A stretch of DNA of 64,000 nt, from contig NZ_BAABIA010000002.1 in the NCBI RefSeq assembly GCF_039542385.1, positions 1-64,000 on the forward strand, in the 5' to 3' direction. The stretch comes from Prosthecobacter algae (GTDB lineage Bacteria > Verrucomicrobiota > Verrucomicrobiia > Verrucomicrobiales > Verrucomicrobiaceae). The notes beneath the pieces are model-generated. The model saw only the letters and a list, made by a program, of their open reading frames with translations, was not told where the DNA came from and made no database searches. This document shows positions 41,583-50,626 of this stretch, in pieces. The position numbers were made by a program, and so were the translations under genes. Each line of letters starts with the position of its first letter. The stretch's first letter is position 1.

Positions 41583-43397
41583 ATGAAGCTGATTCTTGTC
41601 ACCCTTCTGATGGGCCTGGGACTGACCTCCGCCCATGGACGTGCCATTCGTGCCTCGACCGATCCTGTGAAGGACGAACCCCCGATCACAGCCAAAGATC
41701 AAGAGCACTGGGCTTTTCAACAACTGAACACGCAGGCCGATGGGAAGGCCGCAAAAACGCTGGACACCTTCATTGAGGCCAAGCTCACCGAGGCAGGGCT
41801 CAAACGATCTCCCCCGGCCTCGGCGGAGACGTTGATCCGACGAATCACCTTTGACCTCACCGGTCTGCCACCAGCGCCGGAGGAAGCCGCAGCTTTTCAG
41901 GTAGCCTTTCAAAAATCCCCTCAGCCAGCTCTGGATGCACTTACCAACCGGCTGCTGGCCAGTCCCCAATATGGGGAGCACTGGGCTCAGTGGTGGCTGG
42001 ACATGGCCCGCTTTGCAGAGACCGATGGCTTTGAGCATGATCGCGAACGCAGCCGCGCTTGGCAGTATCGGGACTGGGTGGTACAGGCGCTGAACAAGGA
42101 TCAGCCCTTCGATGACTTTGTCCGCCAACAGATCGCCGGCGATCTGCTGCCCGATGGTGAAGAAGTGGCCACCGGATTTCTCTTCGCCGGGCCGGACATG
42201 CCGGATCTCAATAATCAAGACGAACGCCGCCATGTCGTGCTGAATGAAATCACCACCACCGTCGGCTCGGTTTTCCTGGGCCTAACCATTGGTTGTGCAC
42301 AATGCCATGACCATGCTTATGATCCCCTAAGTCAGGCCGATTTTTATCGATTGCGGGCTTTTTTTGACAAGGCCGTGCTTCCCAAAATCGACCGCCAACT
42401 CGGCCCGTCCGTCCGTGAATACACTGAGGGTGTGCCTGCCAGCGTGGTTTATGTGCGGGGTGATTTCCGCCGCCCTGGCCCTGCCATTGATCCAGGTTAC
42501 CCACGCATCGGCGGCGGATTGGATCTGCCTGCCCAGGACCGCGCGAGCCTCGCCCACTGGGTCACGCGCCCTGACAATGCCTTGTTCCTGCGGGCCACGG
42601 TCAATCGCCTTTGGCTGCAGCACTTTGGCAAACCTCTGGCCCCAACCCCCGGCGATCTGGGGGTGCAGAGCCAGGTCCCCACGCATCCGGAACTGCTGAA
42701 CTGGCTAGCAGCGGAACTGCCACGCCAGGGATGGAGCCTGAAAAAAATGCACAAGCTCATCCTTATGTCTGCCACCTACCAGCAGGCCACCCAGCCACCG
42801 GGAATGAGAGAAGAGGCCGTCAATCTGTATGCCGCGATGCCACGGCGCCGACTCAGCGGCGAGATGCTGCGCGATGCGATGCTGAGCGTCACCGGGCAGC
42901 TCAATCTCAAAACGGGCGGCCCTGGGGTGCATCTGCCCCTGCCCAAGGAGATCAGTGGCACGCTGCTGAAAAAGCAGGCTGCCGTGACGGACGATAACAC
43001 CGAGCAAAAGCGCCGAAGCCTCTACATCTTTGCCCGGCGAAATGCCCGCCAGCCTATTTTTGACCTCTTCGACCGCCCCGATGCCCTTGCAAGTTGCTCA
43101 CGCCGTGAGCAATCCACCACAGCACCACAGGCATTGCTGATGATGAATTCTGAGTTCACCCAGTCCATGGCCTTCTCCTTGGCCCAACAAGCGCAGGAAC
43201 GGCACGGTTCAGACACTCAAAGCATGATCACCTGGATCACGCAGCGCTGTTTCTCACGGCAGGCTACGGAGCAAGAGCAAAAGCTGGGAGAGGACTTCAT
43301 CCGAGCACAGATTCCCCTAGCAGGCAGTTTCCAGGGAGCTTTGGCCGATTATTGTCTGGCGGTGTTGAATGCGAATGAGTTCGTCTATATAGACTGA
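41583..43397 (+). CDS. DUF1549/DUF1553 domain protein
   Basis: 604 aa with a signal peptide (MKLILVTLLMGLGLTSAHG). DUF1549 covers about 45-260 (LDTFIEAKLTEAGLKRSPPA, LIRRITFDLTGLPPAPEEAA, YGEHWAQWWLDMARFAETDG, and GCAQCHDHAYDPLSQADFYR). DUF1553 follows from about 310 (LAHWVTRPDNALFLRATVNR, PTHPELLNWLAAELPRQGWS, RRLSGEMLRDAMLSVTGQLN). The GCAQCHDH motif has a CxxCH and may bind heme. The N-terminal cytochrome domain (PSCyt1) of many relatives is missing. Forms an operon with DUF1501 upstream and a small membrane protein downstream. Confidence 0.92.
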   Translation: MKLILVTLLMGLGLTSAHGRAIRASTDPVKDEPPITAKDQEHWAFQQLNTQADGKAAKTLDTFIEAKLTEAGLKRSPPASAETLIRRITFDLTGLPPAPEEAAAFQVAFQKSPQPALDALTNRLLASPQYGEHWAQWWLDMARFAETDGFEHDRERSRAWQYRDWVVQALNKDQPFDDFVRQQIAGDLLPDGEEVATGFLFAGPDMPDLNNQDERRHVVLNEITTTVGSVFLGLTIGCAQCHDHAYDPLSQADFYRLRAFFDKAVLPKIDRQLGPSVREYTEGVPASVVYVRGDFRRPGPAIDPGYPRIGGGLDLPAQDRASLAHWVTRPDNALFLRATVNRLWLQHFGKPLAPTPGDLGVQSQVPTHPELLNWLAAELPRQGWSLKKMHKLILMSATYQQATQPPGMREEAVNLYAAMPRRRLSGEMLRDAMLSVTGQLNLKTGGPGVHLPLPKEISGTLLKKQAAVTDDNTEQKRRSLYIFARRNARQPIFDLFDRPDALASCSRREQSTTAPQALLMMNSEFTQSMAFSLAQQAQERHGSDTQSMITWITQRCFSRQATEQEQKLGEDFIRAQIPLAGSFQGALADYCLAVLNANEFVYID

Positions 43398-43400
43398 CTC

Positions 43401-43823
43401 ATGACACCCCCTACCCCGGAACGTGGCGCCTTGCTGGCCAAAATCGGCGCCTTCCTACAGCCTGCCCAGGTGATCGGCTTCATGCTAAGTTGGTTCAGCA
43501 TGCGCGAGGCGATGAGCCTGGGGGCCTCTGCGGTGCCGGAGGGTGGCGTGGTCATCAAGGACGTCACGGCCGATGCCAGCCAAGCTTTCGACTATTTCCT
43601 CTTTGGCATCGGCATTGCTGTGGTGGGGCTGATCCTGGTCATCATCGCCGCCACCTGGTTTCGCTACCGGGCGAGCTGGTTCTTCTGGTTCATGTGCATC
43701 TACGGCGGTGCGATGATCATGTCCTACATGGCCCCTTTTGGCCTCTTTTTGGTGATCTATGCGCTGGTGAAAAAGCGCGAGTTCCCCCTGGACCCACCGC
43801 CCACACCTGGGACGATGGTTTAG
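43401..43823 (+). CDS. small integral membrane protein (140 aa)
   Basis: 140 aa starting 3 nt after the DUF1553 stop. Three hydrophobic helices are visible: VIGFMLSWFSMREAMSLG, FGIGIAVVGLILVIIAATWF and WFFWFMCIYGGAMIMSYMAP with the following FGLFLVIYALV. Not a recognised family. The close spacing suggests the same transcript, but a functional link to DUF1501/DUF1553 is not established. Confidence 0.65.
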   Translation: MTPPTPERGALLAKIGAFLQPAQVIGFMLSWFSMREAMSLGASAVPEGGVVIKDVTADASQAFDYFLFGIGIAVVGLILVIIAATWFRYRASWFFWFMCIYGGAMIMSYMAPFGLFLVIYALVKKREFPLDPPPTPGTMV

Positions 43824-43846
43824 CGCCCCAAGATGGGAAAGGCAGG

Positions 43847-45319
43847 TTACTTCTTTTTGCCCTTTTTCTTCTTTTTACCCGGGGCACCGTCCTTGGCTGC
43901 CGCTGTCTTCATTTGAGGTTTAGCCTCTGGATGGGTGGCCAGGATGGCTGCCAATTCTGTGACGATCTCCGGGCGCTCGCTTGCCAGGTTCTTGGTTTCC
44001 AGCGGGTCTTCCTGGTAGTCGTAAAGTTCAAAGGCATCCGCAGGCTCGCCGCTGCCGGGCTTTTTCCATTCCACCAGTCGGTAGCGGTCCGTGCGGATGG
44101 CCCGCCCTAACAAATTGTTACGTGGATAGACATGGATGACACTGTCGCGGCTCTTCAGCGCCGGGTCTTTCATCACCGCAGCAAAGCTTTTGCCATCCAG
44201 CCCTGCGGGTGCTGGCAGGCCTGCGAGGTCGCTGAGAGTGGGGTAAATATCCACCGTCTCGATGAATGAAGCCGACTTCACACCCGCCGCAGCCCCAGGA
44301 GCGGCGACGATGACGGGGATGCGAGCTGCCTGCTCATAGTTCGTGTGTTTGCACCACATGCTGTGGTCTCCCAAATGCCAGCCATGGTCGCCCCAAAAAA
44401 CAATGATGGTATTTTCAGCCAACCCACTAGCATCCAGAGCATCCAGCACGAGACCTAGCTGCGCATCCATGTAGCTGGTAGCGGCATAATAACCATGGAT
44501 GAGGCGGCGAGTCGTCGTGTCATCGATCGGACCTGTCTGCGGCATGTCGCTGTATTGACGCAGCTCACCGCCCGGCTGGCCGGCATAGGCAGGGGCACCC
44601 TGTGGAGCGTCTTTGACCTGGGGCATGGGCAGCTTCGCCGGATCATAGAGGTCCCAGTATTTTTTTGGAGAAACAAAGGGCAGATGCGGGCGGATGAAAC
44701 CGACGGCCAGGAAGAAAGGTTGATCAGATTTTTTCGCAGCGGATTCAAGACGTTTCACCGCCTCACGGGCGACAAGCCCATCCGCATAAGTGTCATCCGC
44801 TGTCTCCGCTTTTTCGGTGGCCCAGCCCCGGTCCCCGCCGACTTTGGCCTCACGAGTCACGGCGGTACTTTCCTCATTCACATAGGTCTGGGCTTTCGGT
44901 TTCCAAGAGGGCACCGACCACGAGGCAGCATCATCCACGTTACCATGGCCCACGTGCAAGATCTTGCCCAGCCCCTCGGCCTTGTATCCCTGCGCCATGA
45001 AGTGCTGGGTCATCGTGACCGCATTCGGCGCGGCCTTGCGGAAATTCGTCATGAGCTCATAGATGCCGAGCGATTGTGGCCGCAGGCTGGTCATCAGGGC
45101 ATTGCGCGAGGGCGAGCAGACAGCCTGGTTGCAATAGGCTTTTTCAAACAGCACGCCGCGTTTGGCCAGCCGGTCAATGTTGGGCGTTTGAGCCACGGCA
45201 TCTCCGAAACAGCCGATATTGGGCTTCAGATCGTCCACACAAATCATCAGGACGTTCGGCTTGGCAGCCTGGGCCGTTGCGACAGCGATAAGGGAAAGAA
45301 AAATCTGGCGAACATGCAT
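43847..45319 (-). CDS. iduronate-2-sulfatase-like secreted sulfatase
   Basis: 490 aa from the ATG at 45319, which yields a signal peptide (HVRQIFLSLIAVATAQA). Type I sulfatase signature CSPSRNALMTSLRP at 68-81, in which Cys68 would be converted to formylglycine, with metal ligands in NVLMICVDDLKPNIGCFGD at the start and IIVFWGDHGWHLGDHSMWCK later (DH...K). The segment KPNIGCFGD and FIRPHLPFVSPKKYWDLYDP match the iduronate sulfatase subfamily. The tail is a run of Lys/Gly (KKKKKGKKK), unusual for an exported enzyme. It removes sulfate from glycosaminoglycan-like or algal polysaccharides. Confidence 0.92.
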   Translation of the reverse strand: MHVRQIFLSLIAVATAQAAKPNVLMICVDDLKPNIGCFGDAVAQTPNIDRLAKRGVLFEKAYCNQAVCSPSRNALMTSLRPQSLGIYELMTNFRKAAPNAVTMTQHFMAQGYKAEGLGKILHVGHGNVDDAASWSVPSWKPKAQTYVNEESTAVTREAKVGGDRGWATEKAETADDTYADGLVAREAVKRLESAAKKSDQPFFLAVGFIRPHLPFVSPKKYWDLYDPAKLPMPQVKDAPQGAPAYAGQPGGELRQYSDMPQTGPIDDTTTRRLIHGYYAATSYMDAQLGLVLDALDASGLAENTIIVFWGDHGWHLGDHSMWCKHTNYEQAARIPVIVAAPGAAAGVKSASFIETVDIYPTLSDLAGLPAPAGLDGKSFAAVMKDPALKSRDSVIHVYPRNNLLGRAIRTDRYRLVEWKKPGSGEPADAFELYDYQEDPLETKNLASERPEIVTELAAILATHPEAKPQMKTAAAKDGAPGKKKKKGKKK

Positions 45320-45420
45320 GGCCCCGAAAACGATGGAACGCAGAGGCATCTTGCATCGGAAGCCCCTGCTCCACGCGGCCAAAGCTGCGCAGAGCAGGTG
45401 TCATAGTGAAAACTCCACTT

Positions 45421-48400
45421 TTAGCCCAGACGCAGATCCAGGGTGAAGGGAAACTCAGGCACGCTGGGGATGATGATGGGATCAATCTTGCCAGGCGTGT
45501 GCCCCGTAATCGTGAAACGGGAACGACGGCGGCTTTCGGCCTCGTAACCATTCACGGGGAAGGTATCAAAACTCCGGCCCCCGGGATGGGTGACATAGTA
45601 ATTTCCACCGCCCAGACTGCGATTGTTCCAGGTATCCACAAGATCAAAGATCAACGGAGCGTGGATGCCGATGGTGGGTTGCAGCGCATTCGGTGGCTGC
45701 CACGCACGATAGCGGATACCAGCGACATATTCACCTGTTATGCCTGAAGGGTGCAGGGGAACCTGACGTCCATTGCAAGTGACGATGTAACGATTGTTCA
45801 CCAAGCCTGCGGTCTTGATCTGCACGCGCTCCAGGCTGCTGTCCACATAGCGGGCGGTACCGCCAGCGGTAGCTTCTTCACCCAGGACATGCCAAGGCTC
45901 CAGAGCGGTACGGATTTCCAGATTCACCCCACGCTGCGTGATTTCCCCGATGCGAGGAAACTTGAATTCAAAGTGAGGTTCAAACCAGTCAGGTGTGAGG
46001 CCGTAACCCGCACTTTTGAAGTCATCCATGACATCCTTGAAATCATCCCAAACAAAATGGGGAAGGAGGAAACGGTCATGCAGCTCCGTGCCCCAGCGCA
46101 CGAGTTTTTGCTCATAAGGCTCCTTCCAGAAACGGGCGATGGCAGCCCGCATGAGAAGCTGCTGGGCCAGGCTCATTTCAGGATGTGGCGGCATTTCAAA
46201 GGATCGTAGTTCTACCAGCCCCAGACGACCTGTGCTGCTGCCAGGATCAAACATCTTATCGATGCAGAACTCGGTGCGGTGAGTGTTGCCGGTGACATCC
46301 GCCAGCAAGTTTCTGAAGATGCGGTCCACCAGCCAAGGCGTGGTGTGGCCATGCGCAGCGGTGTTGCGATCCAGCTCCTTAAAGGCCAGTTCCATCTCGA
46401 AGAGCGCATCATTGCGCGCCTCATCAATGCGTGGATGCTGGCTGGTGGGCCCGATGAAAAGCCCACTGAAGAGGTAACTGAGAGATGGGTGATTGTGCCA
46501 GTAGCCTAACAAGGATTTCAACAAATCCGGTCGGCGTAGGAACGGCGAATGACGCGGCGACTCGCCCCCCATCACAATGTGGTTGCCCCCGCCCGTGCCT
46601 GTGTGGCGACCGTCCACCATAAACTTCTCTGTGCCCAGGCGAGTCTGACGAGCTTCATCGTAGATGATTTGAGTGTTCTCTACGAGCTCATTCCAGGTTT
46701 TCACAGGATGGGTGTTCACTTCGATCACCCCTGGGTCAGGAGTAACCTTGAGCACTTGCAGCCGGGGATCATAGGGTGGGGGTGTCCCCTCCACAATAAG
46801 CGGCATCTTCAGCGTGGCGGCCACGTCCTCCACCGCAGCGACGAGATCCAGGTAATCTTCCACCTCCTCCACCGGTGGCATGAAGACATGCAGGCGTCCT
46901 TCACGGGCCTCAATGCAAAGAGCCGTGCGAATGATCCAGGGGGCAGACTCCTGTGAAGCCGGGAACTTTTCTGGAGGATTCTCGGTCTGCTCTTCCGTCA
47001 GAGGATCCAATCTGCGGCGCTCAGGTTTGCCCTGGCCGGAGTAACCTCCTTCAGCGTAGCTGGCAGGGGCTTGGGATAAACTGTCAAGCATGTCGCCGAT
47101 GCCGCTGAGAAACTGCTGACGGCTATCAGGGCGCGGGGGCAGATCCGGCCAGTCTTTGTTGGGATCCGTCGGGTAAATCCACGGGAAGTCGGCAGCACTC
47201 ACCCAGGGGATGGAATCCAGAGGCAAACGCAGCCCCATCGGTGAATCCCCTGGGATCAGGTACATCGTATCATCTCGCACGTACCAAGGGCCGCTTTCCC
47301 ACTTAAGTTCGTTTCCGGATACACTCCGCTGCAGAGGCAGCGCGTAGCCGACCACCTTATCAAGTCCCTCTTCAAAGATGCGCGCCAGGCGCTTGCGCTC
47401 GTATTCGTCTTTGAGGTTCGATTTCAGCGGATCCACGTTCACCGGCATGCGCTTCTCTTTCCACAGGTAGTAGAAAGCATCTTCGTAGCCTGGCTTTAAC
47501 CACTGGGGACTCACACCCAGAGCCGCCGCTAAGGCCACCCCAAAACGCTGGGCGTTGGTTTCATCGTGGCCGTAGCTTTTCGATTCATCGGCAATGAGAG
47601 AGTCATCTGCCCAGACGGGCACTCCATCCTTGCGCCAATAACAGCCTAACGACCAACGTGGCAATTGCTCCCCTGGATACCATTTGCCCATGCCGTAATG
47701 GAGCAAGCCCCCAGGACCAAAACGATGCCGGAGACGCTTGATAAGCTGACCGGAAAGCAGGCGCTTGGTGGGGCCCACAGCGGCGGTGTTCCATTCGTCC
47801 CCTTCCATATCATCAATGCTCACGAAGGTCGGCTCCCCCCCCATGGTGAGGCGGACATCGCCCGCCACCAGTTCATCATCAATCTGATATCCCAAGGCCT
47901 CGATGTCTTTCCACTGCTCTGGCGTATAGGGCTTCGTCACGCGCGCAGTTTCAAAGATGCGCGTCACAGACATTTCGTGATCGAACTCGACCTCGCACTT
48001 GTCAATCAGACCGTCCACAGGGGCGGCGCTGGAGGGGTCCGGCGTCGCGGCCAGGGGGATGTGGCCTTCCCCAGCAAAGAGGCCGGAGGTCGGGTCCAGT
48101 CCCACCCAGCCTGCGCCGGGGAGATAGACTTCACACCACGCATGGAGATCGGTAAAATCCACTTCGGCACCGCTTGGACCATCCAGGGATTTCACATCCG
48201 CCTTGAGCTGAATGAGGTAACCGCTGACGAAGCGGGCCGCGTAGCCCAGGTGGCGGAAGATCTGTACCATCAGCCACGCACTGTCGCGGCAGGAGCCGCA
48301 GCCGAGTTCGAGTGTCTCCTCCGGCGTCTGCACCCCTGGCTCTAGGCGGATGTTGTAGCTGATGTCTTTCCAGAGCATCTGGTTCAGCATGACCAGAAAA

Positions 48401-48846
48401 TCATTCGTCCGCATCGGCTCCTTGCCCGCCGTCATCTGCTGGCGCACCCCGCGCAGATAGCCGCCGATGAGCGGCGTGAGGGGGAGCTTGCGGTGGTAGG
48501 GCTCCAGCTCATGAGCCAGAATTGGATCGTAACGAAACGGCACTCGTTCCGCCTCCGGTTCCAGAAAGAAGTCAAAGGGGTTGTAAACGGCCATGTCAGC
48601 CACCAGATCCACCTCCACACAGAGTTCAGTGGCTTTTTCGGGGAAGACCAGCCGGGCTAGGTAATTGCTTTGCGGATCCTGCTGCCAATTGATGAAATGC
48701 GTGTCTGGCTTGATCGTCAGGGAGTAGGCCAGGATGGGGGTGCGGCAGTGCGGGGCGGGCCGCAGGCGCACGATGTGGGGTGAAAGATTCACCGGGCGGT
48801 CAAACTTATACCGCGTGACGTGACGGAGTGCGACGTGAATGGACAT
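45421..48846 (-). CDS. transglutaminase-like / DUF2126 protein
   Basis: 1141 aa. The N-terminal 290 residues are a bacterial transglutaminase-like region: HVTRYKFDRPVNLSPHIVRL, then the catalytic LGCGSCRDSAWLMVQIFRHL with Cys near 184, and DLHAWCEVYLPGAGWVGLDP supplying His and Asp. The rest is DUF2126 (for example VRLTMGGEPTFVSIDDMEGD, HTGTGGGNHIVMGGESPRHS, TEFCIDKMFDPGSSTGRLGL). Such fusions are widespread but poorly characterised; some sit with circularly permuted ATP-grasp and alpha-E proteins thought to make peptide modifications. Those partners are not visible here. Confidence 0.92.
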   Translation of the reverse strand: MSIHVALRHVTRYKFDRPVNLSPHIVRLRPAPHCRTPILAYSLTIKPDTHFINWQQDPQSNYLARLVFPEKATELCVEVDLVADMAVYNPFDFFLEPEAERVPFRYDPILAHELEPYHRKLPLTPLIGGYLRGVRQQMTAGKEPMRTNDFLVMLNQMLWKDISYNIRLEPGVQTPEETLELGCGSCRDSAWLMVQIFRHLGYAARFVSGYLIQLKADVKSLDGPSGAEVDFTDLHAWCEVYLPGAGWVGLDPTSGLFAGEGHIPLAATPDPSSAAPVDGLIDKCEVEFDHEMSVTRIFETARVTKPYTPEQWKDIEALGYQIDDELVAGDVRLTMGGEPTFVSIDDMEGDEWNTAAVGPTKRLLSGQLIKRLRHRFGPGGLLHYGMGKWYPGEQLPRWSLGCYWRKDGVPVWADDSLIADESKSYGHDETNAQRFGVALAAALGVSPQWLKPGYEDAFYYLWKEKRMPVNVDPLKSNLKDEYERKRLARIFEEGLDKVVGYALPLQRSVSGNELKWESGPWYVRDDTMYLIPGDSPMGLRLPLDSIPWVSAADFPWIYPTDPNKDWPDLPPRPDSRQQFLSGIGDMLDSLSQAPASYAEGGYSGQGKPERRRLDPLTEEQTENPPEKFPASQESAPWIIRTALCIEAREGRLHVFMPPVEEVEDYLDLVAAVEDVAATLKMPLIVEGTPPPYDPRLQVLKVTPDPGVIEVNTHPVKTWNELVENTQIIYDEARQTRLGTEKFMVDGRHTGTGGGNHIVMGGESPRHSPFLRRPDLLKSLLGYWHNHPSLSYLFSGLFIGPTSQHPRIDEARNDALFEMELAFKELDRNTAAHGHTTPWLVDRIFRNLLADVTGNTHRTEFCIDKMFDPGSSTGRLGLVELRSFEMPPHPEMSLAQQLLMRAAIARFWKEPYEQKLVRWGTELHDRFLLPHFVWDDFKDVMDDFKSAGYGLTPDWFEPHFEFKFPRIGEITQRGVNLEIRTALEPWHVLGEEATAGGTARYVDSSLERVQIKTAGLVNNRYIVTCNGRQVPLHPSGITGEYVAGIRYRAWQPPNALQPTIGIHAPLIFDLVDTWNNRSLGGGNYYVTHPGGRSFDTFPVNGYEAESRRRSRFTITGHTPGKIDPIIIPSVPEFPFTLDLRLG

Positions 48847-49009
48847 GTTGGGTTGGTTGTCCTTAGCCTCTAAAGCATAGCGCGTGCCAGCGACGAAATG
48901 GAAACTTTATTCCTTCCCCGCCTGCCCCAGATGCCAAAAATAGCGTCAGCCAGAGGCCTCTAGCCAAAGTTTTGCCAGGCAATCTTCGTGCAAGGATCGC
49001 GCTTGCCAG

Positions 49010-49486
49010 TTAACAGCATCCGCTGCCAGGCGCACAACCGAGCAGATTTAGCTTCGGCGCAGGGCCACAGACGCCAGGAAGGCACAGTTCCTTGGCCAGA
49101 CAGTCGGTGTGCTTCAGTCCCAATTGAAAGGCCAAAGAATCTTCCACTACTTGGGCGCCTGTAATCGGAAACTGGCTGACGGAAAAGTCTTCATATTCCA
49201 CCTCGACGGGTAATTCATGGTTAGGCAAAACATCCCCTGCTTTGCCAAAAATCATGTCCAGCTTTCCTGCGATCAGACGGTGATCCACATCATCCGCCAC
49301 CCACGTTTGCAGCAGGCAGGCCTCTGTGCTGCGTCGTGTTCCACCGCAGTCAATGAAATTCTTTTTTACGTGTCCCACTTCCGTGATGTGAAAGTGGGCC
49401 GGGATGCAGCCACCATCGGGTAAAATGAAGAGCAAAGGCTTGTCTGAGTGAGACCTCAGATGGGACAGGAATTCGGTAATGTTCAT
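49010..49486 (-). CDS. DUF6428-type protein of the ars locus
   Basis: 158 aa. Starts NITEFLSHLRSHSDKPLLFI with a GHVKKNFIDCGGTRRSTEAC core and RLIAGKLDMIFGKAG, a pattern I associate with DUF6428 proteins next to arsR in Bacteroidetes and Verrucomicrobia. The C-terminus is Cys-rich (CLAKELCLPGVCGPAPKLNL, ending GSGCC), suggesting thiol or metalloid binding. It follows arsR on the minus strand after a 20-nt gap, so it is controlled by the same operator. Confidence 0.75.
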   Translation of the reverse strand: MNITEFLSHLRSHSDKPLLFILPDGGCIPAHFHITEVGHVKKNFIDCGGTRRSTEACLLQTWVADDVDHRLIAGKLDMIFGKAGDVLPNHELPVEVEYEDFSVSQFPITGAQVVEDSLAFQLGLKHTDCLAKELCLPGVCGPAPKLNLLGCAPGSGCC

Positions 49487-49506
49487 GGTAGAATTAATGG
49501 CATAAA

Positions 49507-49836
49507 TCAGTCGCAGCAGCTTGTTCCACAGGCATCCACTTCAGGCACCAGTTCATCCAGGCAACGCAAAAAGGTGCCCAGGCAGGTGCAGGCCAGGCTG
49601 TAATAAATGTTCAGCCCGCGCTTCTCACAGGTCAGCACCCCTGCCTTGCGCATGAGGGTGAGATGTTTGGAAACGGTGGACATATCGGCCCCCACAAGCA
49701 CCTGCAAATCGCAGACACATTTTTCACCACTCATCAGCGTTTCAGCAATGAGCATCCGCGAAGGATGGGCCAGAGACTTGATGACCTCCACACGGCGAGT
49801 AATCGAGTCTTGTTGAGATGAATGTGACTTCGGCAT
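49507..49836 (-). CDS. arsR: ArsR/SmtB-family repressor
   Basis: 109 aa. Winged-helix ArsR fold with the metalloid-sensing motif EKCVCDLQVLVGADMSTVSK at about 37-56 (CVCDL equals the ELCVCDL signature) followed by the recognition helix region and the wing (VLTCEKRGLNIYYSL). A further Cys cluster at the C-terminus (DACGTSCCD) may add ligands. A perfect 11-bp inverted repeat overlapping the start codon is its probable operator. Confidence 0.92.
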   Translation of the reverse strand: MPKSHSSQQDSITRRVEVIKSLAHPSRMLIAETLMSGEKCVCDLQVLVGADMSTVSKHLTLMRKAGVLTCEKRGLNIYYSLACTCLGTFLRCLDELVPEVDACGTSCCD

Positions 49837-49862
49837 CTATTTGGCATAATCGCCAAATAGAT
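49835..49862. promoter_or_regulatory. ArsR operator at the arsR start
   Basis: ATCTATTTGGC-ATAATC-GCCAAATAGAT, 11-bp perfect arms, overlapping the arsR ATG on the minus strand. The TTTGGC half-site recurs in the second operator region near 50531. Confidence 0.75.
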
Positions 49863-49936
49863 TTAAATTTGCAAGCTACAATTTCACGTTGATGGCCTTG
49901 CCTTCCTCTTCAGTTCCGTCTTTTCTTGAATTCCGC

Positions 49937-50431
49937 ATGAGAACTACCTCTAACTTCCTCCTCGTCGCCACCCTTGGGATTGCCGTTGGTCTCACTAGCT
50001 GTGGAACCGCTCCCGAAGAGCCGGCTGCCAACAGTGGCAGCCCCGCTTCGGCCACCAGCGCAGCCCCGGCCACCAACAACGCCGGGGACATCACCGATCC
50101 AAATCAGGCCGTAAACCGCAGCCACTTCTCCAAAGCTGCTGCCCAAATCCAGGATGGTGTGACGACCAAACGTGACGTCATTCGCAAGCTCGGCCTCATG
50201 TATAAAAAAGGCACCGACGCCACCGGCCGCGCCACGGCCACCTGGACCTTCAAGCAGAGCAAATCTACCGCCAAATCCTTCATCCCCGGATCCGCCTTCA
50301 TCCCTGGGGCTTTGCTCACCTACTACCAGTCCGTCAGCATTGTCCTGGATGCGAATGAAGTCGTGACTTCCCATAGCTTTCTCGAAAGCACTCAAGAGAA
50401 AACAGGACTCGGCTTCAGCTACGGCTCCTGA
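49937..50431 (+). CDS. lipoprotein with BamE/SmpA-like domain
   Basis: 164 aa from the ATG at 49937. A lipoprotein signal (TTSNFLLVATLGIAVGLTSC) ends in the lipobox LTSC. A low-complexity Ala/Ser/Pro/Asn linker follows, then SKAAAQIQDGVTTKRDVIRK, a pattern like the IxxGxTxxxVxxxLG of BamE/SmpA proteins, with beta strands ATATWTFKQSKSTAK and SVSIVLDANEVVTSHSF. It lies between the two ArsR-type operators without being an ars gene. A clear terminator follows. Confidence 0.7.
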   Translation: MRTTSNFLLVATLGIAVGLTSCGTAPEEPAANSGSPASATSAAPATNNAGDITDPNQAVNRSHFSKAAAQIQDGVTTKRDVIRKLGLMYKKGTDATGRATATWTFKQSKSTAKSFIPGSAFIPGALLTYYQSVSIVLDANEVVTSHSFLESTQEKTGLGFSYGS

Positions 50432-50451
50432 TTTTTCACAATCAATGTGAG

Positions 50452-50484
50452 AAGCGCACCGGGTGATTCCGGTGCGCTTTTTTT
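50452..50484 (+). terminator. intrinsic terminator after the lipoprotein gene
   Basis: GCGCACCGG (50454-50462) pairs with CCGGTGCGC (50469-50477) around a 6-nt loop, followed by seven T. Confidence 0.88.
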
Positions 50485-50530
50485 GCGCTCTTCTCCTGCC
50501 CAAGAAAGCGGTAGAAGAGCCTTTCCAAAC

Positions 50531-50579
50531 TTGGCAAAAATGCCAAATAGCTATTTACTTGGCTTTTTAGCCAAGTAAA
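50531..50579. promoter_or_regulatory. ArsR-type operator region upstream of acr3
   Basis: TTGGCA-AAAA-TGCCAA (50531-50546), palindrome AAATAGCTATTT (50545-50556) and TTTACTTGGC-TTTTTA-GCCAAGTAAA (50554-50579, 10-bp arms). The TTGGC/GCCAA half-sites match the arsR operator, so both transcription units are likely under ArsR. Confidence 0.7.
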
Positions 50580-50626
50580 ATCGCCTCATCTTGCAATAGG
50601 CACACCTCACGAGCTGCACACATTCC

